Assembly (NCBI GenBank): GCA_012861695.1
Contig: JAAOOA010000086.1
Location: 9,442,385 to 9,506,384 of the forward strand
Direction: 5' to 3'
DNA from: Trematomus loennbergii
Lineage: Eukaryota > Chordata > Actinopteri > Perciformes > Nototheniidae
Length of the DNA: 64,000 bases
The notes under the pieces are model-generated. The model was not told the DNA's origin. It did not search any database and saw nothing but the letters and a program-made list of their open reading frames with translations. Positions 12,143 through 26,708 of the stretch are shown piece after piece; positions within the stretch are counted from its first letter, which is position 1; every line of letters starts with the position of its first letter. A program made the translations under genes and the position numbers.

Positions 12143-12721
12143 AGCGTTCAACTATAGCAGGTATGCAAAAATAAGTTCCTTCTTAAAAGTGTGGGCTATT
12201 CAGGTGCTACTGAGATGGCATCCACCCTGTATGCTTTCCTCTTGTGATTTGGCCACATTCAGTTCCTACCCAGCATCTATATCACACATCCTTGGAAATT
12301 GTGCTAACACAAACAACAAACGGCGAAAAAGCAGTAAATCCCAGATTTGGCAATCATTTGCATTTTTCTGCATAAATGACTTAAAACATTGCAGGATTAT
12401 CATGTTTTTTTGTTCCATTTTTAACAAATGCTTCCAGCACGGCTCTCACTGCTTTTTAGCTCGCTTTCATGCTTAATTTCAGTACATTATTTTAATTTTT
12501 CTTTCTACTTTGTGCCTCACTCTCTCAGTTAATTTGTGAAAAGATTTTCCATGTGAAGATTATATCCTAAATATATAACCAATGACTCTTAATCGGGAAA
12601 GCAGTGCACATGTTCACATTGCAGAAGATCTGAAACAAACGTTTCTCCTTGGAATCACTATCTTTTAACGCATCATTAAGCTGAATGAAAACTAAAATAT
12701 CTGTCCAGTATAACCCTGCCA
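12143..12721. other. Unique DNA, no gene seen
   Basis: A 95-codon plus-strand frame at 12189-12476 lacks splice support and looks accidental. Confidence 0.45.
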
Positions 12722-12798
12722 ACGCTAAAATTAGATTAATTATACACACCATGCCTCAGAACAGGAGGCCACGACCTGTATGAGTCAGCGAGGCTCGG
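12722..12798 (+). promoter_or_regulatory. Candidate enhancer module, copy 2 (homeobox plus AP-1-like sites)
   Basis: Repeats the copy at 7440-7513: ACGCTAAAATTAGATTAATT, an ATACACACC block (ATCCACGCC in copy 1), then GGCCACGACC and TATGAGTCA. The first ~28 bases differ at only two positions. Internal spacing differs by a few bases. Both lie in otherwise unique DNA, not in a transposon. Regulatory role is inferred. Confidence 0.4.
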
Positions 12799-17155
<4,357 letters not shown>

Positions 17156-19867
17156 CTGAGGCTACTGACCTTTGAGTAAAAGGTTGTTTCTGTTAGTGCT
17201 CGTGAACAAAGTCTCTGCAGTGGAGTCCAACAAAAACAAACGACCGTCATATATAAAAGGCCTTGTTCCTGATTACCTCAGATGTTATATACAGTCATGA
17301 TAGTTTAAAACATAGTTAAGGGCTATGATAACCATTACAATATAAACCAAAATATATTTTGAGGGAAGTTTTTCCAAACTGTTTGCTGTGGTTGTTAATG
17401 CTGTTATACTTAGAAAGCAATCCGTTTTGATAGAAGTGTAGTTTTATCTATTCATTTGAACGGCGGTAATTCAGACTAATAAATCATAGTCACCGAAGCT
17501 GAATTACATTTTGGATTTCATCTTAAAATAAACAAAAGAAATGAACTCCTAAACAGATTCGTATTGTTTCTGAGAGCACTTTAACTTCACTTCACAGACT
17601 GCGTAATTGAAAAGGATCAAGCAAAGTTTCCATTGTATAATTTCCAACCGTATGAAATGGCATACTTTTAGTTATGCTCCTGTCCCTAGAAAGCCTCTGC
17701 CAAATGTTTCACGGGCTATTCTTCTGTAGTCTGCAGATTACAAAGCCATTGGTGTGAACGTTGGCGCTGCTCTCGCTCTAATCTGTTTGGCAGTAAAGCA
17801 GAAGGTCTCAGGGAAATGAATCTGAGACATCAAAGTATGACAGAGGAGAGCCGCCTGCCAAAAAGCCTGCTAGGACATCACGTTTTATTTAGCCCAGAAA
17901 TAGTTTTTTGCATCAGTCAATCTGCGAGACACTTTGGGCGATGTAGTTGTGTTTTTTTCTTTCAGACCGATGAAATATATTCAAATTTCTCTGTGAAATA
18001 CTGATTCCCCGCAACTCTATGTATCTGTCTTCAAAGTCAAACCAGAAAAGATATTCATGTAGGAATACACTCGGTTTTTGTTATTGAACACGAAGGGAAG
18101 CAGCACCTCAACTTTTTGCTCCAATAATATTCCACTATGGGATATTAGTGGTCATCTATTTTTGCTCAAAGAAAGTTAGGTATCAAAACGTGAAATCAAA
18201 AATCAAAGCGTGACACCGCCTTTGGTTGATCCAAAAAAAATGAACTCCCGAAACAACGTTGTTATCTTGATTAATCTGAGACTTTCCTCATAAGAAAAAA
18301 AAATGCATCAGTTATTTTAGCAAACGCCTCAAACAACTAACTTCAAAGCAGTCATTATCTGTTCCTCAAAAATGTATATTCATTTGTCCTCAAAGGTCCC
18401 TGTAGGAGCCATTTTGTGCTTCTTTGGTTTAAAGCAACACACACCTGAATTGTTCGTCAACTTGTATGTCCTTGCTGTCATATAGGTACAAAATGAACTA
18501 GTTCAGCTTTAATTGTACATGTTATCTAAGAAAAATAAGGCTCAAGAGGATGGTGAAAGGCACCAGAGGAGGAGGATGAGGGGATAAAAAGATTGAAAGG
18601 GTGGATTTGTGCCATGAAAATGTGTTACATATGAAGTGGTTCATCGATTTAGCTGCTCCACAAGGACCAATACAGCTGCATTACTGCACCACAGGGACAC
18701 AGGTGGGAGAGGGAGTGAGAGATGAAACAGAGGTGAGGGCGGTAATATGATGAAGAGGGAAGGAACAAGGGGGACAGTTTGGGAAATTAGGGATTAAAGA
18801 GGAGGTGATTGGTTAAGATAAAAAAGGAGGTAAATTCAGGGGTTACAGGAAAATGGAGGGAGGAAAGGAGCTACAGTGGAGTCATCTTTTTTGGAAGCCT
18901 CCTTATTGAGGGAAATTACCTTGAAGTAAGTGGGAGCCATGATACGAGCTGGTGGAACGTTCTCTACTGTAAATGGTAAAGTGCTTCAACGCTTCCTTTC
19001 CTTTCTACTAATAGGGGACACTGGACCATTTTTACAGCACAATTTATAGCTAGACAGCATAAAAACATCAACATTTAACTAAGATGAAAATGTCTTTCTA
19101 TGGAGGTGTGTTTCTGGATTAGACAGGAAACGCTCCTTATAGAGTTCATCATTTAATTCACTATACTCAATTTCTATGTGTTTTAAACAAGGAGCTTTGA
19201 AGAAAAATAAATGACATCAGCCATAGTGCAGTGGGATTCTCTTAGCTCCTGGGTTGTGTATTTCTCAGACGTTGAGAATTACCTTCACATCTATAGTATA
19301 GGAAAAGACATAGGGCGTAATTCTTTTGACTATTCAACCCCAGCCAAGGTAAAATGATCAGCAGGGAAGAAAAAAAGGAAACTGCCATGAACAAGCCTTC
19401 TGCACAACATGCTACACAAGAATGCAGACTCACAACAATACACACCTATGTATGCTGGCACACACATGCATACACGTGAGTGTGTAAGGAACGGTGGCTT
19501 TGTGGGACAATGCAACAATAGGTCCTGACAGCTCTCTCTGGCAAACCCTCGCCTGTCTGCTGCCATCGCTCTGGGCACTGGTGTGTTCTGTGTGTGTGTG
19601 TATGAGTGTGTGTGTGTGTGGGAGAGTGAGGTGACACAGGGCCTGTGATCCGAAGTGAAGTCTAGAGTCTGAATCACCTCCGCTTCAGCGGCGGACGCCC
19701 CGAGCCGACACCAAACACTGAGGGAGTCCTGCTCACTACGGCATGCCGGGGTTGCACCTTCATCCATCCATCCGTTCATTCTCCTCTCTGACGGTTGTGT
19801 GTCTGTGTGTGTTTTTATCATTGTCATTTTATAAGATGTCTTGGGTGAACCCATATTCCCTGGAGCT
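17156..19867. other. Mostly unique DNA, no gene identified
   Basis: Short GT-rich tracts at about 19590-19622 and 19796-19811. A 188-codon minus-strand frame at 19330-19896 spans such tracts and runs into the adjacent transposon, so it is not a credible gene. Confidence 0.45.
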
Positions 19868-19968
19868 GTTGGAGGTAGGCCTGTCGCGATAATCAATAAA
19901 TTGACTTATCGTACGATAAATAAAAATGGACTCGATAACTTTTCTGAGCTCGATAAATTGCCGTTTAC

Positions 19969-20955
19969 TAGAGATGGGCGAGTCCTGATTCATCCGGATC
20001 ATTAACCCGGATCCTAGAAATGAGCTGGTCGTGACGAGTCTCCCCTCTCCATTAACCCGAGTCCTTGAGTCCCACACTTGGTGTGACGTACAAATTAAAA
20101 CTATAAATTGCGTCACTCGCTACTCTCTTTATAACATGTAAAATCACATTACAACGTACCCCAGTCCATCTGCCTACCCTTTAGCAAGTATACAGGATAG
20201 CTGCCTGCCAGAAGTTATCGTTTGGCTCAGGGGAGGGGACGCGGATATCAGTGAAACTTCCTGCAGACTCGTGGGGACTCAGAGGAGCCGACGGCTCCTA
20301 ACCGTAATAGCATAGCAGATCCAGCGATCCATACTCGTCATGTGCACGAGCATAGCCCCTCCTCCAGCACCCGGCTCCCGCGCTATATTATGCACGAGTC
20401 AACAGCAGACTCGCAGATTCGCAGATCGCAAATGACTCGCTGCAACACACAGCAGAGCAGACTCGTGCGGACTCGGAGCCGTATATAGCAGCAGATCCAG
20501 CAGACTCCCTCATTTTTATTAAAGCAAAATACACTGTGTAGCGGAGGTTAATATAACGTCAGTTTAATAGATAGATAGATAGATAGTACTTTATTGATCC
20601 CAAATTGGGAAATTGTTGTTGTTACAGCAGCATAAAAGGCATTTTACAATAAAACAAAACTACAAAATATACAAGAATAGAAAGAAAAATAAATAAAATA
20701 TAAAATATACATGTCGAAATAGAAATATACATGCAGATATTATATATATATATATATATACAAATATATATTTCAAAATATATGGAATAATATATGCTCG
20801 TGAAATGCAACAACTTTTCGGTTTCACCGATAGGATTTCTACGGTCTTGGTGATGCTGAGTCATATGACTCAAATGACTCGTATGATCCGGATCTCTTCA
20901 ATGACTGACTCGAAGACCCTGAGTCTGTAAAAAGGATCCGGATTTGCCATCTCTA
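19969..20955. mobile_element. Nested hAT-like MITE inside the hAT element
   Basis: Inverted ends TAGAGATGGGCGAGTCCTGA and the reverse complement of TAGAGATGGCAAATCCGGAT. CCGTTTAC is a perfect 8-bp duplication (19961-19968, 20956-20963). Subterminal ATCCGGATC and GACTCG repeats. Inside sits a short LINE-type tail and a (TA)n stretch. No transposase frame. Confidence 0.9.
20565..20660 (-). mobile_element. LINE/SINE-type 3' tail fragment
   Basis: (GATA)n followed by GTACTTTATTGATCCCAAAT and GGGAAATTGTTGTTGTTACA. This is the familiar 3'-tail sequence of a fish retroposon family seen in minus orientation. Related tails occur at about 36930 and 40180. The exact family is not assigned. Confidence 0.5.
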
Positions 20956-21232
20956 CCGTTTACATGCGTGTTTGTTTACATAAGGATGTGACCAGAATTT
21001 CAGCCCGGCGCGCTGTGAGGGGCGGGGCTCACACACAGCCAAGTCAGGAAACTCCGCGTGCAACAGTTGTAGCAGCCAAATTAATAATATAGAGACAAGC
21101 AGAAGGACAACGTGTGACTTACTGGAGGGGAATTTGAAGTTAAATGGAGGTGGTTGCAAAAACCTAATACCCATCTCCGGTGTGGGAATTTTGGATTTAA
21201 GCCAAATCCAACGAGGCGAACCTACGGACTGA

Positions 21233-21490
21233 ATGAGCCGGGTGGTGTGTCGCATTTGTTTTAAAAAGGTAGCAACAAAAGCTAGCAATACGACCAACCT
21301 TAAACTGCACCTGAAACACAACCTCCCCATTCCGTTTTCCCAGCTGGGAGCAAACACGGCAGCTGGAGATGGAGAGCCCCCACCTTCCCGACAGTTTACA
21401 ATCAAATATGCATTTGCCCGACAATGCAAACATGTGAGGCATCTGGGTCTTTGTATGGACAGTGGACTGTACACTGACTGTTTGTTTTAA
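21233..21490 (+). pseudogene. hAT transposase N-terminal remnant (BED zinc finger)
   Basis: An 85-codon frame starts MSRVVCRICFKKVATKASN and continues with a NLKLHLKH segment. The CX2C pair, the basic spacer and the HL-type end follow the BED zinc-finger plan that hAT transposases use to bind their ends. The spacing of the last histidines is slightly off, so the finger is probably damaged. It ends at a stop within the element, with none of the catalytic or dimerisation domain. An AT-rich tail follows directly. A dead fragment, not a host ZBED gene, because it lies inside the 8-bp-duplication borders. Confidence 0.7.
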
Positions 21491-21862
21491 GGAGGGTTTT
21501 TTTGCTTGTGAGACAATGTGTGCTCATATTTATTTATATATATATATATGAGAGAGAGAGCTCTGTTTTCCAGCCTGAGTCTATTTAATGATTGTTTTGG
21601 TTGTGTGTGATTTAATTAATTTTTTTATTTATTATATATAATTTATATATTTGAATTATTTCACATTTCATTTGCATTGTTGGATGTTCAATAAAAAGTT
21701 CTGTTTGAAAGGATGTACTTGAATTATTATTATATATTATCATTATGTCAGTGGTCTAAAATGGTCTTACAACGGTGCCGACAATATTATCGTTTATCGC
21801 AATAATTTCGGGGAAATGTATCGTCCAACCAAATTAATTATCGTGACAGGCCTAGTTGGAGG

Positions 21863-23946
21863 TTTCTCCTTCGTACTTGATGATCCAACCTCAATGTTCT
21901 CTCTCTTTCCTTCCCTATGAATTTAAAGAAGACTATAGTAGTTTTAAAGTATCTAACAAGTCTTTTCTAGTTCCTATAGTTTATTTTCATCCCATCCATT
22001 AAATACTAGTAAAAATGCCCAGAAACACCTTAACCACGAATGCCTTTAGGATAACATTATAACTGTTGTAATAACTCAAATTAGACTTCTGGTACATTTT
22101 TGTTCACCTTTTCTTCAACACTGGGGTCTTTTTTATCTGGACTCAATGAATGTTCAAGTATAATTAGTCCTTTGTTCAATTAACCATGTTCCTGGTTCTT
22201 CTCAATTTTGAGAATGTACAGAATAGTAAAATACGAGCAGCCCTCATGAGGATTTCACAGCATGCAAACAGCCATGAAGAGAACTTGACAAAACAACGTT
22301 TATTAACTTAACAGCTACATCCTCACACTTACAGAAGCCTTGTTTTTATAGTTAAAGAACTATTTGGATGTTTTGTGTCCTGAATTCAGTTTACTCAAGC
22401 TTCCTTTCGTATCTGATTCCCAGCAGTGCAGAGAGCGAATACCACACAAAGAGTAAGCTGCATGCGCTGGCTTCCAGTTTTATCTCCTGTAATATGATTG
22501 TATCTTTTAAAGTCTTCTTAGTGTGAGGTCCTGTTGAAACATTTTCACACCCAGTGGAGAAAATGCAGTTTTAGTCAATTTCTCAAGTTTATATTTCAGC
22601 CTGCTATTCAGCTTTCCTCATGGCAAACTGTAATCTGTTCCTTAAACTCACCCTAAAAAAACAGCTAAGCTTTATCCAGGCAAGCAGCTTAACAAGACTT
22701 GGAGTCCATGCTGATGGCTGAGCAAATTTGTGGGATTTCTTAAAAGAAAGACTTTTCCAACATGGATTAGACTATGCAGGAACAGTTTGTGTGTGTCCCT
22801 TATCTGCTTCAACAGGGCAATGCCCCCCGTGCACAAAGCTAGCTCAGAGAGAATTGGTTTTCCCAGTCGCAACCTTTGCAAGATGCAGTCACAAATCTTT
22901 ACAAATGTGTAATTGAGATTAAAATTTGAACAAGGGCATGGCCCCTACCCTTCAAGCTCAAGAAAAATTCATCGCGACTGGTGTGACCGAATCAGACTGC
23001 ATAAAAAGGATAAATTACTTATTTTCTTATGAAACCGTTGGATATCAAATTGTTTGTTTTCTCTCTGCCCTTCCAGGTCAGACACCTGTCAGTCAAAATA
23101 TTGACCAGTTGCCTTACTCCGTGTTATCGGCTCACCTCTGACTGGTAAGATCCTCAAATGCACTTAAAAAAAGAGGGTTTCTGAAATATGTGTTTTTCTT
23201 CACACATGCACACCACTTAGTACACAGGACATCCGTCAGTCACTCTGCAGTCAATATTTTGGACTTGGGGAGGGGAAAGTGTTTTCCTGTGAAAGGGGAT
23301 ACGTCAAACACACCTCACAGGGAAGGACAAACACCATGGAGTGTTATGTTGTTGAACCAGATTGCAGCTTTAGTGGAATAAGTGACTAATTTCAGGGAAT
23401 TTGGGTGTAAAGCGTTATTTACTCTTTATCTATCCATTCGTTTTAGCACCACCTGTATGTGCAATGCCATTTCAGAGTTCATATATTTATCCTTAAAATA
23501 TTCCTTCGTAGCCATGATCACACACAAAGGTTGATTAGAGACTCAATCCAGCAAACACTGTTCTGCAGCACCAAATAGCACCAAAAGTCGATTATCCGCT
23601 AATAAAAAAGGACATATTTTCTTCTGTTGTCTTATTAAATAACGTAGTCCATTTCTTAATATGTAACAGTCTGACTAACACATTGTTGGTTTGGGGCTTT
23701 TCAGCGGAGTTGTTTAACATTAAGGGAAACATGGCATTGTCCCAACCCTATCTGTTAACATCAATAGGCAAATTAATATCTTGGCTCATCGAAATATGTT
23801 ATGATACCTGGAAAAAATCTCTGGCCTGTTTCGATAGACACATATAGATCTTAGGAAACCTTACGATCTCAAGAATTGTGAGCAATATTTAAAATGTGGA
23901 TTTCAAATGTATATATTATGGTACTATTCACATCAAAAATCCCCTT
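21863..23946. other. Unique DNA, no gene seen
   Basis: Overlapping 60-70-codon frames around 22672-22916 have no splice or coding support. No repeats of note. Confidence 0.45.
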
Positions 23947-23950
23947 TTAA

Positions 23951-25973
23951 AAGGGCCCATGTCATGGCCATTTCCACTGATCATAATTACATTGTTGAGG
24001 TATACTAAAATAGATTTATACTGTGCAATTTTCCAAACTCACATTGGTTTCGCATACAGCATCTCTGTCAAGCATGTGTATTCAGCAGTATTCACTTTCT
24101 CCACTAAACGACTCGTTGGAGCTCTAGCCCCCCCCTCCCTGTGAGCCTAGTGTGCTCCGATTGGTCAGCTCGGCCACTCTGTTCTGATTAGTCAACCACC
24201 AGAGAGGCTACGCCCGCTTTTTTCGGGGAACATCAGTTATAGAAGAGTGTGACGGCCCCAGGGCCTTTGTGCAGGTGTGTTGCAGGGCTTACGGTGGGGT
24301 GGAGCTGAAGAGGGTAATCAGCGCGATCACGGAGCCGGTGCTATTAATCCCAGCGGCCCGGAGTCTCTCTCCAAAGCGGCTGCAGAAGGACGAACTGAGC
24401 GACCCTCTCCCCTCGACCACCTATCTCTGCATTTACCACAATAAATGTGCCGTGGTTTTGTAAACTCGTGTATGTCTCCTTGCCTTTCCGAGCCGGTCAT
24501 AACAAAGAGTAAGTTATTTTTACCTGTAATAAACTACTTTGATGAGAAATCAAATCATGGTTTGCTATATATGAATTCAGGGAAGAAAGGATAGGCCTAC
24601 TAAGTATTTCCATTAAACTTTATTTTTAGAAATGTACAAAATGAACATAAATATACATATATACACGGTATATCATCCATTCCTCCTCGCATCTTGCCTG
24701 CGCACAGCCGGTGCGGTGCAGGCCTCAGTAGTAGTCCCGTCCCCGTCATGGATTGTCCGCCAGGATCTGGCTGGACGAAATCAAATGCAAATCACAAAAT
24801 ATTAGAGAAACTTAGTTGTTTTAGATTCGTTAGTAGTAATGAACAGCTTGCCTGCTAATATGCTAACCTAGCTTTGTTTACCTTGGTAGCTAACACGATA
24901 TGAACGTTAGCTTGGAGGAAAGGCAACTATAATGCAGTGTAATAAAACTATGAACAAAAGCTAGTGGTTCATATTAGGCTAGCAATAATGTGTTTATAAT
25001 TGCAATCGTATACGGGTATTCTGCTACCATACAATGTAACTTGCATGAATACATTGTTTTGCGCTAGCATACAGCTAGCCTCGTTAGCTACATGCAGTAT
25101 GTACTGTCACAATGTACGTAAATCACCCGGAGTATACTGTATGAGTATTCCGTGTGTGTGACTGCAGACATTCTCCTGCCATGACAAACATGTAAGGCCA
25201 TCTGCTGACATTGTAGTTGATATATTTAAACGCTAGCAACGTAGCATCACAAAAATGTTTTTCCGACCAAACCTAGCTTAGCTCCGTGTGTTAGATCGGT
25301 TGCATACACGCTACGCCAGCTATAATGTAATTACGTTTCGCGACTGACCGCACGGCAGTATACTGTCAATAGGTATTTTGTGTGTGAATGCAGACATTCT
25401 CCTGCTATGAGATACATGTATGCAAGGCCATCTGCTGATATTAGAGTTGATATATGGAAACTCTAGCAACTTAGTTAGCACAGTTAGCACTGTGTCAATG
25501 GCTTAGCAGTCCAACACAGTTTACACATTTAAACAGTCTTGTTTGATAAATACACAAATAACAATGCAAACTTACAGGTTGTATACCCGGATCTTCCCCT
25601 GCTCCAAACGGTCCAAACAAGCTGTGCATATCCGGCCTCAAACTGGGCAATGTTTTGGAAGCTTTCGTCTGTGAAATGCCGGTTCTTCGAACCTCTGGAG
25701 GAGGAACACGCCGCTGCTGGTGTGGCCATAGCTCTTCGGGATTGGTCCATTTCGTTCCGGGTACCGCATGACATCATGCGGTACCCGGAAGAATCAAATG
25801 GGCAGTGACGTATCTCCAACGAGGCGTTTTGGGGAGGTATTTTCTGTGTTAGAGTTTTACTCGCTACAGGGTGTACTTTGAGGGTTTTGACTCTGCACAC
25901 CGTTTACATGCATAAAAACCTTCATAACACACAAGGGGACGGGTAATAACCGGAAAAGCATGACATGGGAGCT
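23951..25973. mobile_element. 2-kb TTAA-target (piggyBac-like) non-autonomous element
   Basis: TTAA lies at 23947-23950 and 25974-25977. Inside are matching inverted ends: AAGGGCCCATGTCATGGCCA, and at the right the reverse complement of AGCTCCCATGTCATGCTTTT. The interior carries many GCTAGC / TAGCTA motifs, an internal direct repeat (25131-25250 and 25357-25480) and a CCAAT module shared with the elements at 57438 and 59926. Frames inside (24269-24463, 25529-25900) show no transposase motif. TTAA preference is the basis for 'piggyBac-like'. Confidence 0.75.
25131..25480 (+). repeat. Direct repeat of about 120 bp inside the TTAA element
   Basis: The blocks beginning GTATACTGTATGAGTATTCC (25131) and GTATACTGTCAATAGGTATT (25357) share GCAGACATTCTCCTGC, AAGGCCATCTGCTGA and GTTGATATAT in the same order. 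This marks an internal duplication about 225 bp apart, now diverged. Confidence 0.75.
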
Positions 25974-26027
25974 TTAACTTTCATTTGTTACGTGCTCCCC
26001 TCCTTGTTTTCTTTCTGTCTCCCTGCT

Positions 26028-26256
26028 GCCCAGGTGCACCTGGTCTGCCCCTGGCTCCGCCTGCCCAGGTGCACCTGGTCTGCCTCTGGCTCCGCCTCTG
26101 CCCAGGTGCACCTGGTCTGCCTCTGGCTCCGCCTCTGCCCAGGTGCACCTGGTCTGCCCCTGGCTCCGCCTCTGCCCAGGTGCACCTGGTCTGCCCCTGG
26201 CTCCGCCTCTGCCCAGGTGCACCTGGTCGCCCCTGGCTCCGCCTCTGCCCAGGTGT
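26028..26256 (+). repeat. 37-bp minisatellite with palindromic E-boxes in the LTR U3
   Basis: About six units of roughly 37 bp, each starting with CCAGGTGCACCTGG, a perfect 14-bp palindrome, followed by TCTGCCCCTGGCTCCGCC. CAGGTG/CACCTG is an E-box of the type bound by Snail, ZEB and E2A proteins. The array stops just upstream of the TATA box. Confidence 0.9.
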
Positions 26257-26278
26257 CCCAATTCCACTCAGTCGCGGA

Positions 26279-26286
26279 TATATAAA
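26279..26286 (+). promoter_or_regulatory. TATA box of the solo LTR
   Basis: TATATAAA about 25 bp downstream of the last minisatellite unit, about 325 bp before the LTR polyadenylation signal. Its position fits the U3/R boundary. Confidence 0.6.
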
Positions 26287-26605
26287 GAGAAGCTGGAGGA
26301 GAAGGATGTCTCGCCTTTTCTGACGCCGGGAGACACTCTCCTCTGAAGACACTTGTTTATGTAGTGGGGCTTGAGCTATACTGTGTCTTGTAGATGTGTT
26401 TATGTTTAGCCTGGACGACCTGGTAGTCCAGGCTTTCTTTTGTTCCATAGGGTTTACGCCTGGCTTTTGGTTAGGGGGGAAGCTCTTGGTCCTACGGCCC
26501 CTGGTGTGGCTGGCTCGGGCTCCCTCCTTCCTTTTGTTCGTTTTGGCCAGTCCTCCAGACCTTTTCATTCCCCGTTTGGCTTTTGTAAGAAAACGGCTCG
26601 ATAAT

Positions 26606-26611
26606 AATAAA
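26606..26611 (+). terminator. Polyadenylation signal of the solo LTR
   Basis: AATAAA inside AATAATAAATGTTCG, 93 bp before the LTR end. This fits the R region of an LTR. Confidence 0.6.
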
Positions 26612-26708
26612 TGTTCGTTACTAAGTACTGGTTGTTGCATGTATTTTCATGTTGCGGGTCTCAGCGCGAGCCACTACAGCGGAGTAGAGGCTGTGGCCGT
26701 AACACATT

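Larger units (their letters stand above)
19876..21854 (+). mobile_element. hAT element remnant, interrupted by a second element
   Basis: Ends TAGGCCTGTCGCGATAATCA and, on the other side, the reverse complement of TAGGCCTGTCACGATAATTA. GTTGGAGG is a perfect 8-bp target duplication (19868-19875, 21855-21862). This fixes both borders and the superfamily. Only the N-terminal BED-finger part of a transposase frame remains. 987 bp of the length belong to the nested element at 19969-20955. It is a deletion derivative of an autonomous hAT element. Confidence 0.9.
25986..26704 (+). mobile_element. Solo LTR of a retrotransposon
   Basis: It begins TGTTACG and ends CGTAACA, so it has the TG...CA and short inverted ends of an LTR. 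CATT is a 4-bp target duplication (25982-25985, 26705-26708). A 37-bp minisatellite fills the upstream part (U3), then TATATAAA at 26279-26286, then AATAAA at 26606-26611. That order is U3-TATA-R-polyA on the plus strand. No internal region or second LTR adjoins it. Gypsy or ERV class cannot be told from this. Long minus-strand frames in it are by-products of the GC-rich minisatellite. Confidence 0.75.

Noticed and set aside
19330..19896. 188-codon minus-strand frame
   Set aside because: It crosses GT-rich low-complexity tracts and runs into the border of the hAT element at 19876.
25981..26640. 219-codon minus-strand frame rich in Gly/Arg/Gln
   Set aside because: It runs through the GC-rich minisatellite of a solo LTR, opposite to the LTR's own TATA and polyadenylation signals.
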